Part shown: positions 48,201 through 62,950 of the stretch, in pieces
How the letters are laid out: the number at the start of each line of letters is the position of its first letter
Numbering within the stretch: position 1 is the first letter of the stretch
DNA from: Baylisascaris procyonis
Taxonomy: Eukaryota; Nematoda; Chromadorea; Rhabditida; Ascarididae
Length of the DNA stretch: 64,000 nt
Assembly (NCBI GenBank): GCA_037389465.1
Contig: JAZARR010000164.1
Location: 300,501-364,500 of the forward strand
Reading direction: 5' to 3'
Translations under genes and position numbers: made by a program
Notes under the pieces: model-generated
Database searches by the model: none
Told to the model about the DNA's origin: nothing
What the model saw: only the letters and a program-made list of their open reading frames with translations

Positions 48201-51104
48201 TCGGGCATACGTAATGGTTTTAGATGAGTCTATATTTTACAAAATTGGCGTTCGTTTCACCCTACTTCTGTACCGTTGCTGCTAATTCAACTACAAAACT
48301 GACTGAATCTGAAGCAAAGCTTGGGGCAACAGATTAAACTTTCCTTATTACTATATTTAAAAAATGCTCCAAAAAGAAGCGTGATCTTTGAAAGTCTGTC
48401 ACTTCTATTGTTTCTCAATAAGTGTATTTTCAGAAATATGCTTGGGATCAACAAACCAAGCAATAAAATAATAAAATTGAGTACACAGAAAGCTGACGAA
48501 ACATTTTTTTTTCCATTTATGAATGAAATTGATTGTAATATATATAACGTTATGAATAAAAGAATAGGAAAAAAGAAAAGTTGGTGCATACATTACAATA
48601 AAATATTTCAACTGAAATGTTTGCGAGAAGATTATAAAGCTCTCAACAAAACGGCGATATCTGCAAACAACTTTTTTTGAAATCATTAGTGCAAACAAAA
48701 CTCTCATGTAAATTTATATAAGATAGTAAAACAATAGCATAGCGACATATGTTACCCTTTATTTATATTACATTATCATACACTGAAAAATCAGCGAGAT
48801 TGAGTTTATTTTTGAAAGTTTGAGAAATTATGACTTAAAAAATTGCCAAATTTATTGTTGCAACAAGCACTTGCCAGTTATAGCAGTGCAGCACGCCGGA
48901 AAATACTTTAGATTTTTGAATTCCAGTTTGAGAGTCTAAGGTTGCCCGGCGTTTATCTGCACAATACGACCGTAGGAGTAGAATCGGGATGTGACTCATT
49001 CAACGAATACATAGAGAGTATAGAGATATGTTCGAAGTTTACGTAAAGCTGCAAAACTTCCGGCCTAATTTTGACCAGAGCTTGACTCGATTTTCGAAGA
49101 TAGCAGGTTACGCATAGAGGTCGACTAAGTTAAAATCCTCTGATCGAGACTGAAGAATTCAAAATATTCAACTGTCCCGTAACGCCTCACCCTAGAGATC
49201 GCCGGTTGCTCGCTTCAACGACAAAGGTTTTCACAAATTTCATCAATCCGACCCAACTAGAGTAAGGAGGACATTTTGAATTCCTTTTAAATTTCCATTT
49301 CATGCTGGAGATTAATTACATCGGAGCACAATCTAGTTAGATCCAAAAAATAATATGATGATCGAATAGGCGTTGCGTTGCTTTCTAAAAAACATTAATG
49401 AAACCGGAAGTTGGGGCTATCATATCTCAATTAAAATGCAGCAAAAATTTTGCATAACTCCGAAATGCAAAACATGTACCATTTCATAGATGCAATCGAC
49501 AACAGGCTAGAGGGAGACGTAAATATGAAGCCATAACAACAACGTGGTTGGAGCGATACATTTACATATGGAGACATATTAACAACAATGCTGAAAAGAT
49601 AGAGAAGATACACATATAAAAGATGAATTAAATGCTTCAGCATAAATACAATGTGAAGAGGAGCTTAAGGATTTGGTATAGAATCAAGCATCAGAAATGT
49701 GATTGAAGTGATTATTTCAGCCCTATATTACATATAACGCTTTAGTTCAGTATTATGCTACTATTATTTTCAATATTACCAAAAAAGTTAAATTATGTGA
49801 AGGATACTTTTCGTCTCAAGATAAAATTCGAAAATTTTGAAAATTTCTAAAACAACTAAAGATGTTTCCTGGGATAGAAAAGATGGAGAGCTAATTAGCC
49901 AGTATCTCAAAGAAACGCCTGTCATTTTTGCTTCACTTTAGTGAATTATAGAAGCTCAGCATAAGGCCAGTTTCAGCGAGCAATATTTACGGGTTCACAA
50001 TAGTCCTAGATAAAACAGCTTCGCGCTTTCTGTTTGTTTGTTTATTTGTTTTTGCTCACTATATGTTTGAAGCTCTGTCAATGGACGTTAATTCGAGGTA
50101 TTTGAATAGTGCACACTGGATGGGTGGTATAAACTGTGAGAGTTGCACGATTGAAGAGGCTATCCCTTCTAAAGGTTATCTACGATGCATTGAGGAAAAA
50201 GAGACAAAATTGCTACTCATCGTTTCATTACAGTGGTCGCCAAATGGAAGATACAGTTATCGTGCCAATTGTTTAAAAATTGTTCTTCACAATAACTGCC
50301 CGATTTTTGTACATTTATAGAGTATCACTTTACATCTAGCAGAAATCAGGCAACATCACTGTGAATGTGGTAATGCGTGATTATTGATGTTTACTGTGTT
50401 AACTTCGGCAAAGATATCCTCCAATTACGAAAACGATCGATAAGATTAGACGGTTTAAGATGGGTACATTTATTCGTTTCTGCCTGAAAATAATATTACA
50501 TCAACAACATTTAATGTACAGCATTAAGTAAAAGCATATGGATTATAAACTTCTTTGGATTTTTGTGAGAAACTCTCTAAGGAAGAGAACGGAGATGTAA
50601 ATATCTCAAGTTTTCCCCCATGTATAATAGGAGTATGAAAAACCTCCTTTTAGCAGAAACGAAACATTTGAGCGCTACGAGACGGAATTTTCTTAAACCC
50701 TCACGATTGGGGAGGGATTTATTGGTAGTACAAGAACAGATTTCTCTAAAAAAGTTTACTGATGTGTTTATTCGAATAATGTATTAACACAATGTTTTAC
50801 AGTATGATTTTCTACGAAAAAAAGCTAGCCAAAAATTCATGTTCAGCTCGCAGCCGCTAGAAGTGGAGTTAAAACAACAAAATTGCTGCCGTTATGTTGG
50901 CTGTAGCTGTTGCTAAGTTGGCTACGCTATAAAATTTGCGTACACTGACTCTGCGCTACAAAATTTGCATATACTAATTCCATTGCATCTTTAAATGATC
51001 ACCGCTTAGAGAAAAATGACCGACCCTAAGGGAGATTAATAGTCGCTAGTTTTCATCACCGTAGTTTATCTATTCGCGATCTGAAACCATCAGGCAAATA
51101 GACG

Positions 51105-51211
<107 letters not shown>

Positions 51212-51494
51212 GCACACGTACACGCTCGTACGCGTACGTACACACAGACATGAGATTTTCGTAATGCGATTTGCGTAGAAATAGCGAAAACGAAATGAAA
51301 GTTTCTCCGTCTAAGGTGCTGATAAAAGAAGAAGGTGATGAGTCTTACATCACTTCATTTTGGCCTATTTTTTAGGCGAATTTTGAAAATACAAAAGAAA
51401 AGCTCAAGTTGCATAAACTCAAATCAGATAAACTCAACTAGATATGCAGGTATTTTCCACACTAAGGAAAAATAAGCGAAGTAACTGAAAAATC

Positions 51495-54400
51495 TCAAAC
51501 CTCCACTTCGACTCCCATTTGTTTCTTTTTCCTTTGTGAGAATCGTCGAATAGCCGCCTTAAAATCGGAGTGATCCTGCGTTTTCAAGGTATTTTGGTCT
51601 GTCGTCTGCAATATTGCCTGATTAGGGCATTTATCGGTTTTTGGCAAGAGTACGCCTAGTTATTTAGGAAAATAGCTGACACACAACGAAGCCAATAAAG
51701 GATACGGGTGAGGACACTGATTTTATGTGCGCCCCTTTCTCTACTCAGCTTTTAATGGATTTTGAAGCACTATTTAGAAAAGTTCGGGAGGTCGCGTTCT
51801 TCTCGTCAAAACTTCTGCCTTCTTGTTATCAGCTACCTGAGAACACAACAGTTACCTTTTGTCAATTATAGTTTTCTTCTTCAGATCATACAGATTTGTA
51901 TGGCTCAGAAGTTATCCCATTAACGCAAAATTTTGTTATCTACAAGTTATCACATAAAGCCCATCACAGTCGCAGAGAGCAAGCATGAACTGATGTCATT
52001 ATGCAATTTCCTAAGATGATCTCTCTAAAGCAGTAAGTACACTATAAGAGAGGAGGGAATTAGGCTAACGTAACATATGTCAAAACTGGACCCCTGGAAT
52101 TTTCTGCAGAACTCCGGGGGGCAGAGATGACCGAAATGATTAGGCAAAGGCGTCGTACACAAATGATGCAAGAATCCAAGACAGGAAAAGCATGAAGTAT
52201 ATGTTACATGAAGAGGGAGGAGGTGCCGAAGGGGAAGGTTCCCTCACTGATAATTTTCAAACAAAAAGTGCGAAGTAATACTAATTTGTTTCTAAAGGGT
52301 CAACTGGTGATAGTTGATCCATGTAATCGTATTATTTGAATAGAGCTAAGATATGTGAGTTTAATGATGTGAAATTCGGATATGGCTTATATATGAAACT
52401 GGTGTTATACGTATAAGCGAGAAAAACGCGCCGAAGGGAAAGGTTTTCTTTCCGGTCGATCTCGCGTGGTATGAAATGTTACATCCAGCACATACCTGCC
52501 TGTCTCATGTCTACACTGCGCAATTCACTTAGCGATGTCTCATATTCACTCACTGTTTATCACTTCTGACCTTAAAATTCTGCTAATGTCACATAGTTAC
52601 TAATAAACTCATTAAATGAAGATGAATGAAAACCTGCTGATTCTCGATATCGGTATGCTCCCGTTGTGGATTAATCGATTCTTTAATTTCCGCGATGAGA
52701 CCAACAAGAAGATCATCAACGTCGTGATTCAGGGCAACAGAGATTTCGTAGTGAACGAAACCAAACGTCAATGCCATATTTTTAGCGTCTAAATGCATGC
52801 TTTTAAGAAGTCGGAATATTTTAATTCAGTGATTAGTAATGTTTCTAGCATCGTTCAAAGTCGCTAGTAAACAGTTAGCCTAGGAAGAGTGAAAGGAGAA
52901 AGGAAGAGGGGTGGAGGGGGGGAGGGGAAGGAGACAGCACCAAGATTGCACCCAATGTTCGAGGAGGAATGAAGAAATATTTTTTCACAAAAACTCGTTT
53001 CACATCTATTTCACTTCTATTTGTTAGCCATTTATATAAGATCGAAAATTATAAAATAAGAAATATTAACAAATCAAAGGGGTCGGCGAGTTTTGCAGTA
53101 TTTATCGCAATAAAGAGATGTCCAGCTTTATAACTAAAATTTCAGTCAGAAATGAATTTTCTATGTCGAATACAAAATGTCACTTATAAAATAATCTTTT
53201 TCCCACAAAATCCGAACCGCATATTATATAATCTTTTCTATTCCACCCAACTAGGATGCCATTCCCGTGAAATATGGAATTAAGTGTATGTCAAGATAGC
53301 TCGGCATTAGCAGAACAATGGCAACATATTGAGCGTGAGGCCGATCGAAGAGTGTAGACTTCTTTCCCAAAAACAATGTTTTAGTAGAAAGCGAGGAATT
53401 TCAACCATGCATTTCGGCAGTATGCATGAACAATCCGAAAACAGAACGCTTCAAATGCAATAGCTGTTGAAGGGGAAAACTACATAATGCGAGCATCTTT
53501 CTGCATATAAGGTAAGAAAAGACACAGGAGAGATAAGAGAAGGAAGGGTGAAAGGCGATGGGAAGATATGACGGGCAAAATGACCTGCTGGATGGTGGCT
53601 CCAATGTAATCCAATAGAAAAATATCTCTGAACTGCTCACACATAATGTTTTCAGACCACACTGATTAGGGAAGTGTCGGACAGTCAGCACATAATAACT
53701 AACCAGCTTTGCTAACAGTGCGTTTACGCTCGAGGTCGACCTTATTACCGGCCATAACTATTGGCGTATGCCTCGTCGATGCAGATTCACGTAAACGTTC
53801 AACGACGTATATCGCTTGCTTGAAGCTCGTTCGTGAATCGATACTATACAATAGTAAATACAGATGTACCTCACGATCGATCCAAGAATCATCCTATAAG
53901 AAATGAAACAAAATTTTTGTCCAAGAAAACGATTGCACCAATTTGTGCCTTATATGAAATACAAATGAAACTCTAACTGCAATGACATTTTAAAAATGAA
54001 ATGTAGCTCTAACACTTCTCATATTTTACAATCGTCCTATTCGAAACAACACATATAAGTTTTTACAATTATAATTTGAGCAATCAAATGCATAGTGAAG
54101 ATGTGTTCGACATGCAATTATTGCTTTCTGAATCTCCGAATTCCAACAGTTTTTCTTCTTCAGTGAAAAATCTTTTCCGAAGAAACTATCCAGCAAGCGT
54201 TACCTATTGAAAAGCTACTTTAATCTTTTAATATAGACAAAATTTATCACAAGAAAACGTAGAGGTTTTCCGTTAAAAATAAAGAGAGAAGTGAAAATAT
54301 CAATGAATAAACTTACATTCTGAGGATCTGCTTCGTAGAATGTCAGTTCACTTTCTTGACCACCAATATTAATCGACACAGTGTTTTCAGAGCTATCTGC

Positions 54401-57400
54401 AAATAGCACAACATGTGCTTTTGAAAACACAAGCCCAATGATCGTTAGCTGCCTTTCATTTACGACGTTTGGGTTTTAGGCTTAGCACAATATCTGCGCA
54501 TTGGAATAATTTAGGATTACCCACCATCCCCGATGCAACGGTCTTATTGCTCTAAGGAAAACCAAACAACGGAATGACGACCACTGAGAGATTACGCCAG
54601 TGGGGTTCTTATTTTTGCAGCACAACCTCTCGTGACGGAAAGAAACAATTTCGCAACAGTCTAGCACTTAAATTTGTTACTTAATAGGGAAGGGAAAAAA
54701 TAAACATAACACTCAACGCAAATTAAATCAATATGTACTTATTGTTGAGGCTCTACTTTGTCGCCTAAATAGAGAAAGGTCGTTAATTCTTGCAATATCT
54801 TTTTTAAGGTTTTTATATTTTTAACGAGACCGAAGAATCTTGGCACATTAGGTCAGTCATATTCATCTTACACTCTGCAGTCTGTCTTTAATATGCTTGA
54901 AACATTAAATTTGACGTTATTCTGGGCTTTTAAGAGAAGTAAAGGACAGAAATACCATACTTTAGTAAATTGACGACTTCTTATAAACCTCTTTCTTCCA
55001 CTTCTTTAAAAAGCGCAGAATAATATAGAATTTAAAGTTCCAAGCATACTGATGGGCAGACAATAGGGTTCATGATGAAAACGATTTGCTTAGGCACTAA
55101 GGTCTACAGCAAGCGCTTAATTACCTAAGTATGATGTAGTTGGCTGTAATGATGCCTTTAAAGGCTGAGGCGGAAGTATAATCTTCATTTTTAAACAGGT
55201 CTTATATACCTCACTATACTACACTGGTCGCAACCACCCCAAACGTAATCAGTTCGCGACACATCCACGTGTTGCACCGTCATGAATCAGAGCGCAAATA
55301 GAATCGTTGTTTTGTTTCGATTTCGATATTTTCTCTTTCTTTTATCGCTCTTTTCGCGTTTTTTTTTTTTTCTCTCTTGCAAGGTCGGCAGCACCTTGGA
55401 AACTTCGGTCGAATTTTTTTTTTTTTTTTTTTGCAATAAAATGTGGGAAATTGCGTGAGAGTGAAAAATGTGCCTCCTTAGAGATCAACCGATTGCACCA
55501 ATAATCGAACAGGTTCCTTCTATACAAAGAGGTTGTAGAAAGAATTTCGCTTGCGTATTTCACGACGAATTTTATTTGCATATATCGCGGTATAACTGAT
55601 CGTGGTTTCAACTTTAACTATCATAAATTATAAAAGAAATGACCGATTGGGATCTAATAAGGTTTAACATATTCTGAGTATCGATTGCATCAACAAATTA
55701 ATCACAACTTCTCGTGGCTGGTGATTTGAAACTATCGGAGAGAAAGACAGGCATGCCGACAGACAAACGAACACGCAGACATACGCAGACATGATATCAC
55801 GTTGTCAGGATGCGCCTTCGTAGAAATTCATAAAAATACCATAAATAATTCATTTTTTGTGGTTATAAAAGTCTTTTAATTTGATTACCAAACACAGCTC
55901 ACCAGCTTCGGTTGCAAAAGGATTGCGACATTCGGATGTCATAAATTGACTCACGAGCGCCGATTTCCCAGTTCCTGTTGCGCCGAGTACGTAAATCTGC
56001 AATGCTTCATTATTTTTTCTTCAAGATTTCTAATGACATTTGAAATCAATATACTTTTTGGCTTATAAACTCATCCTCAAGGTAAATTCTATTTCTTTCT
56101 TCTCTTTCAGTACACCTCTGTAGAGGCTCTCTCTATCCACCTACTTGCACAATTCCATTGCAGAATGACTGCAGCGGTCCGAATTAAACTTGTAATTTAA
56201 ATATATAGGTTTATTCCTAGTCTGTTGCAAAAAGCAATACAGCTAACCGCTGTATATCCTTCTATGGGCTCTAATATCTTATCTTTGTTAAGGTTTGTTA
56301 TTCGATTCGCTTAGAAACATCAGTTTGCAAATGTATCTAATCATATATGTCAAATGTATTTGCAAAACGATATACCTTCATTGCTTTCCCGCGCTACTTC
56401 CCGCAAGTCGATTTTGTAGTCATTATTTCGATGGCATTGGTGCCAAACGCACTAGTGTTTTTCGAACTATTGCTGTACTTTACTCTTTTTCTACATACAG
56501 TTTTCGAATGACGGTCTTTTGAAAACTCGCCAACATTTAGTAGCCTATTCGCAATCATTTCGCTGGGTTTCCTTTACAAAAAATTCCTGAGCAAGCGCAT
56601 TTAGACAGAACTAAAGCATAATAGAGCTAATTTCAAAGTGCACGAAACTGCGTCAAAGGGAACCTTAAATGATCCTTGACTAGTAGATGGAGGTTGTTGT
56701 TCTCTGATTGAGCCGTTATTGCTCGAAAGGCTCGTACTCCGAGACTGATACTCTTCACGCTGTCCTTCGGATTCATAGGATGGCAATGGGCATGGAGATG
56801 AATTACCCTCACATACTGTAATTAAGAAAAAGCTGAAAAGAATTCGTTGCATTGAAATTGTAATGTTAAGGCTATAAATATATATGCTTCATGTGGGCAT
56901 TATGAATGACGATAGATGAGGTGAGACGCAAAACGAATATTTACAATAAACCGATGAATGATGCTCACTGGGCACATATTACATTTTCCTACTCTAGCAA
57001 TTAATTATGTACCTACATATTTTCTATTAATATCAAGCATCCGGTTTTCTCTTTTTTCGCTCTGAATATATATAAAGATCACACTTGCAGTGCGTAAATA
57101 CTCATTTGCAGCACCCGTATGACGTTATGATTGCACTATCGATAGAATAACATATCCTCGATATATACAAATGAAAGTTCAACAGATCTGTGCGTAGATG
57201 GGAAGCAAAAAGGTGAAGTAGTCAAAAAATTTCTGCAAATGAATCTGATATTTCAAATATTTCATCAGAATTCTATTATGCAAAAGACGACTAATGACAT
57301 CTTGAAGATGCTCTTCACAATAATAAAATCACTCAAAGTGATCCATTCTTATTCGTCTTTCCGCCATTAAAAAGCACTTAGACTGCATTGGAATCGATAC

Positions 57401-60400
57401 CTCTACTATCTGCTAATTTCACCTATTAGAGCTATTATGCGTGTCGGAAAATGCTGGATGCAAAGGAGAATAGTAATAGCCATAGTAACATTTCCGGTTA
57501 GCCTAGTTTACAACCAATAAAAAAGCAGTACCTGTATTGTTCATTCGTTTACGTCTGAATGAATCACCTCGACTAACAACGGCACCTTTCTCGTCGATTT
57601 TGAATTGCCGTACACGTCTATAGTCTTCTGAATCGGGCAATTTCAAAAATCGCTCTTCAGCTTCACTTGTTGTCTTTGCTTCTGGCCAAACATCCGTTCG
57701 AGCCGTGTCGGCGCGGTTTCTGAAACGATTATGTTCCTTGTTTCCTTGATCCTCTTCTTTCCTTCATTAACAATCCTTTACCGCATTTATCGGATTTCGA
57801 CTACTGATATCCTCAGTCATTTCTATTACCGGAGAGACTCAATCCCATCAGTAAATTTATGATTTCTATATATGCCACCTGCTACGCTACAATTTATATA
57901 GGACAGTTCGCACTTCTTTAAAGGAACGAAAGATTGCGTTTTTATTGATGAAAGATCGATAAAAGATCAGCTAGCACATAAAAAATTGATGAAGCTCCAC
58001 TTTACCGGATTTTTAAAAAGCGATAATTCTAATCAAGGCCATTATTTGCATAACCTCCTTACATTTTATACTGCATTTACGGCCTATACACCATAAAATT
58101 TAAATTAATTCATTACGGCCTATATACCAACCACAGGCACAGGGATCCCATATTTTTTTAAAGACAGGGCAAATTATCGAGAGTTACGCATAAACGAAAT
58201 GGTAGTTACTATTTTCCAATTTTTTAAGATGAATCTCTAATCAAAATGGTACTCACAACTGAGACAAACCAGTTTTTCCAATCATTGGGGTGAACAAATA
58301 ATTTAAAAAATATTCTCAGGTCCTATCAGTAATAAATTCTCGAGCTTTATAACATATATTGTTCACAAAGTATGCCGGGTTCCCATCAATCAGGAAACAA
58401 CTTACATCTACCTGTCCATGGAAAGGCAACTTGCAATGGGTCGTTTCGATTAGTTGGTTATGGAGAGGCTTAAAGTTGGAAGCGAACTAATAATTTCCTT
58501 GATAGGGGAGGATATCTGAACGGTGGGAAAGAGGGAGGACGTATGAAATAATCGGGGAGCGATCTCTGACGAAGAGTAAGTTACAGTTGGTTTCGATGGT
58601 ATTCGTGTGAACTCTAGATTATTCTTTCGATCTTACTGAAAGTTTGTGAACTCTAGATCTGCTGATAAAGGGGCGAGGAAGGTGATTTCCAGTAGTGAAC
58701 CACTTCTGAACAACGACCAATTATGCATGTATATCTGCATAAAAATAGATGGCTGCAGGTTAAGATCGCAAAGCTCTTTCAAATATTTAATACAAAACTT
58801 AAGAAAAATAAAGGTTACTGTTTGCTTTCGGTCTACATAGTAAAAGCAGTAAAAAATGTACCCTTATGAATCAAAGGTTTCCATTTATAGCAGAAAGGTA
58901 TTCAATTTACGAGACAAGTAGGAATAACAGTGGTGATTTTTGAATGGAACAAATCTGTGCTGCTTTTGGCGGTAATCGAACAGCGCCCCATAATTTTAAT
59001 TGAAACATTCAACTCTACGTTCTAATGCGAAACTGTTTGCACAGAAAAGAACAGCGAAATAAGACTAAATGTCAAGCTCATGCGAAAAGACGAATTTCGC
59101 AGTCGTCCCCTAAATTACTCCATAGAGTGGAAATGCCGAATAATGCTATTATAAGATTCTTACGGCACACTAATGAAGACAATTTGGCAATAGCAACAAC
59201 GCTTTGCGTCAGCTGATGAGGCTTCAATGACGGAAGCGAGAAAGAAATTAAACCAATTGAAACGTCAATCAACATGCCTCGTTGTGGCGATAAGAAATGA
59301 GTAAAATTTTGCGAAAAAATGAAGCAGATATTGCGCATCGGCAATAAGATCACTGCCATTTTAATTTAGAAATTACTATAAATCGTACGAAATATATCGT
59401 ACCGCTGAAAATCCGTCCCCCTTTCCGAAAAAATGATTATTCAGACCCGTTCATTTATCATTACGTTACTCTTTGTAATTTGAAATGCACACGCCTGATG
59501 TTTGTTTTTACTTCCTCTACACATTATCAATGCTTGCCGCCGGAAACGCATATTAATATAATGTAAAGTGATTTCAAGAAATTTGCGTCATACAACAACC
59601 TTTGAATATCAACTACCCTCCATAAAAAAAGAAACTCGACAACATACCTTGCCATCTAAAGCATAATGACGCTCAACGATCAAAAATTGTAGGTGAAAGT
59701 GGAAGTCTTTGAAAAAGGGCGTTTCCTTTGCAAGAAGATGGAAGAGGACAGGAAGAGAATAGAAAAGACAAATGCTTCGAATCATGTCTCTTTTATCTGG
59801 AAAATGTTATCAGAAGTTCTTCCCGTTTCCATTTGCAACTCTTTAATTGTTGAAGTTATTGGTGAGATCAGGTTTCTGAAATGGGAAGAGAATGGGGAGA
59901 AAGGTTAATGATAAAATTGCGAGAAGGTTATTGGCATAATAAGGCAGTTATAGCCATAAAGGTGAACTGGTTTGGCTCCTAAAAATTTAAAAATGATGGA
60001 AAAAAGGCTCCAAGGATGTGAATAAAAGAGAAGTTTTCTTTTTGTCAAACGGAAACCTGTTTAGGCATAAAAAAGCCACCAATTCCTTCACCCCAACCAA
60101 CCAATTTTGTATGAATTTAAATGGCGTATACAAAATATTAATAAGTCGTTGTGCTAAGGGATATCGAGTGAGGCCATACAATTCTGCGAAAACTGTAAAA
60201 TCATAAACAATAAAGTATTAGCAAATTTGGCTGGACATGGTACTATCATTAAACAGCATATCGGAAGTTCAACTAGCGCTTCACCTATAATATTCAAAAA
60301 CCTTCTTGGAGATCCAGCTCAAGAGATCTTTGATCAGAAGTCGGAAGATAATGTAATGTAGTATAAAACAAACGTTCGTTTCAAAAACACATCAATTCGA

Positions 60401-61068
60401 TTTTAAAGCGATCACAATCCCAAACCTATTCTTGATATTTAGTTTTTTAAAGTTTTGGTTCCCAACCTTATTTTCACGCAAATGAGGCTTTTTGAAGAAA
60501 TCAGTGCAACTCCAACGTTAGGCCAGAGAAATATGGGGCATGCTTGACGTTTTTTTTTTTTTTTTTGAAGCACAGTGCGTTTTTTTTTTTTTTTTCAATT
60601 TGTTCTTTCAACAACGTTCTACTTTATATTCTCCATTAAACAGTAATGAATCATTCACGCATATGTTTCCTTCACTTGAGAACGAAGCTTTCGAGTAATA
60701 TTGCTTTCCCATAACTTAAATATTCTCATTTTTTTCAATGACAAGAATTTTTTATTTTTTGTAACTTAAATTTTTTTCGTTATAACTTAAATTCACATAA
60801 CTAAAATAATTGAAGTTCAAGTAAATGAAAATTGTGCTTATATTGGGAGGTGATATTCGATATACTCATAGCTACAGCTCAAAAATATTGAGGGTCGAAA
60901 GCGAAAACCAATATTAAAATGGAACCTCTGTGTGAGACTGCACCTTCGAGATACGTTTGGAGTGGATTTTCTTCTCTCCTGCGAAATATCTTCGAGTGGA
61001 TAGCGTCTCATTTCGAAAAACGGTCGTGATCGATGCTTGAACGACTGTGAACGTAATGGTTGATGCAT
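51495..61068 (-). CDS. RGK-type (Rad/Gem/Rem-like) Ras-related small GTPase
   Basis: RGK GTPases inhibit voltage-gated calcium channels and act on the cytoskeleton. Eight minus-strand exons join with all phases intact: 61068-60944 (acceptor at 61088), 57719-57532, 56815-56664, 55996-55903, 54396-54317, 53893-53704, 52788-52634, 51605-51495, giving 364 residues. Residues 1-155 are a Ser/Arg-rich extension. G1 is GATGTGKS (160-167), followed by SQFMTSE. The G3 DxxG motif is absent: strand TVSINIGGQESELTFYEADP leads straight on. G4 is NKVD (263-266). G5 is EISVALNHDVDDLLVGL (291 on). The C-terminus has FKAAIRRFSQRKKK, a possible calmodulin/14-3-3 segment, and no CAAX box. The degenerate G3, N-terminal extension and NHDVDDLLVG signature point to the insect/vertebrate RGK family. 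The ATG is 19 bases after a TTTCAG, a probable trans-splice site; an upstream coding exon is possible. Confidence 0.9.
52907..52930 (+). other. G-quadruplex-capable G-rich tract in an RGK intron
   Basis: The + strand reads four G runs separated by TGGA, G and A. This satisfies the usual G3 N1-7 pattern, on the strand opposite to the RGK transcript. Confidence 0.5.
60551..60595. repeat. Paired poly(T) tracts in the first RGK intron
   Basis: Two T runs of about 15 or more bases, each preceded by a G or C, flank GAAGCACAGTGCG. They may be poly(A) tails of retroposed fragments in the minus orientation, or simple slippage tracts. Confidence 0.6.
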
Positions 61069-61087
61069 TTCCTGATCGGAATCGTTT

Positions 61088-61093
61088 CTGAAA
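61088..61093 (-). promoter_or_regulatory. TTTCAG acceptor before the RGK start codon
   Basis: AATTTCAG on the minus strand ends at 61088, 19 bases before the ATG at 61068. The 19 bases before the ATG are also open in frame (NDSDQE), so this could be an internal exon border instead of a spliced-leader site. Confidence 0.45.
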
Positions 61094-62859
61094 TTTCACA
61101 AGTAGAAAATTTTGATTATGTCCGACATCCTCATAAAATTGTATAAAATAGAGTCCATAAAGTGGAAAAAGAGTCCAAAATCGTATAAAAATATTGTGGC
61201 GAAATGTTATCACCGATACAATCAGGAGCAAAATAATAGAATGTATTTGAAATACATAATTACAAATTGAGACGAGATGAGAAAATAGTAGAAAAAAGAT
61301 CGCTGCGACAAGAAAAGTGACGCAAAAAAAGACCAAATGAAAATAACAGTGTGAAAAGATAATCACATAATAGAAGAAGATAGAACGATAAAATTGTGGA
61401 GAAGCGCTGTGATAGAATGATAAGAAGAGTAAAAAGGTGATAAACATAGTGATAAAATAGGCATCGTTAAAATACTATAAGAAATAAATTGTGATCGTAG
61501 GAGTGTTCGCAATTGTAACACATCAAATTTGATGAAAAGCATAGCGAAAAGAGCTTTTTCAAATGGACGAAAATAATGGAAGATGGGATTTAGTGACTAA
61601 ACCGCATGCGACATATCGAGAAACTTACATAACAGGCAATGGACAATGGACATGATAAGACAGCGTAAGTGCTTGTGGACAATGGCTGAGCGACTTGCCA
61701 ACATTCGATTACCAAACTCACTTTTATACTTCCGCGGGATAGTCATCCAGCTGCCCCAAGAGCGATTTTCGATTAAACAAAACTAGAGTAATAAACCAAG
61801 CTGGCGATTCCCTTCTTCTTCACGCCAAACAAAATACTATCGAATATATTTTGTTTCGTGGGAAGAAATCTGATTCTTGCATTAGATTTTGTATTTAAAT
61901 TTTCTCATCACTTGGAAAATTTGTCCATTATGTGGGAAAATATTCCTGCAAACCGATACATCATCATTTTCACAAGGTAACCACTCAAGTTTGATGTTCA
62001 TATTATCTAATAAATCTTTCACTGAATTGAATTAAATTTGCACAATTACAATAAAAGGGTGCTGCTGCTTCCAGGCCTCTCGTCATTAACACAATATTTT
62101 AATGCTGTTTCATTTCATTCGCTTCATTCCTCACTTTTGTTTTTCATTTAATTCCAGCGCAAACTGCCACTTTTTATGAACATATTTTTCTTATATCAAT
62201 TTGACTACAATTTTGCGTATATTTTATAGAATCTCTGCGAAGGTCTCATGATGGGCATTCGGTTTTATGTGAGTATAAATTTTTAACTGCAATTTTCGAT
62301 GCACATTACGGCAAGCTCCATTTCAAATAGGCGAACCGGAAGGGATGTAGACAGACACTATATAGAGATTAAAAGCAAGCTCACTGAGAACCAATTCGAA
62401 GGAAACAATTAAAGTAGTGATTCACTTATAATCGCTCCCTCAAAAGAACTACTTATGTAAAAAGTTGTGAACGTTATTACCGTCATCTCGATTCCCTATG
62501 TCTTGATCCGGACATTAACGTCACTTCCAAGTGAGCATAATGATTCCCCTAGGCGAAGCATGGGAACAATGAGTTCGGAAAACTGCCAGCAAACCTAATA
62601 TACAAGAACACATTGTTAGCGGGGAAAAGCGATTTCTAGCCTTCGAATAGATTCATTGTCGCATTCTTCTCTCCAAGCGGCAAAACAACCCTTCCCCTTC
62701 TTCTTTTTCCATTAGCGACTCCCCAACATGCACAGGCCTGCTTTTTGCTAAGTTATGAATGCTACAAGCCCGGGCTTCCGAAACGGAAATATGGTAAGTT
62801 ACTGATGGAGTAAATTCGCTTAAAAATGCACTGATTGAAAGATAAAATTGAAAGATATA

Positions 62860-62901
62860 TTTCCTGAGAGGACAACAATATTTCCTGAGAGGACAACATG
62901 A
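62860..62901. repeat. 21-bp tandem duplication
   Basis: Two exact copies of TTTCCTGAGAGGACAACA begin at 62860 and 62881, directly before the hairpin at 62911. Confidence 0.85.
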
Positions 62902-62910
62902 ACTTATGAT

Positions 62911-62950
62911 TTCAACTCAAATCTGATAGGTCAATCAGATTTGAGTCGAA
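62911..62950. repeat. Near-perfect inverted repeat, 17-bp arms, 6-base loop
   Basis: Left arm 62911-62927 and right arm 62934-62950 (core ACTCAAATCTGAT against ATCAGATTTGAGT) pair with a single mismatch around the loop AGGTCA. Outer bases AACTT (62901-62905) and AAGTT (62956-62960) can extend the stem. No gene is attached to it. Confidence 0.85.

Noticed and set aside
48287..48707. Overlapping AT-rich open frames on both strands
   Set aside because: Low-complexity translation rich in Phe, Ile, Leu, Asn and Lys; typical chance frames in AT-rich DNA.
53580..53662. Open frame CEQFRDIFLLDYIGATIQQ between RGK exons
   Set aside because: The flanking exons join in phase without it, giving an unbroken RGK alignment from G4 to G5.
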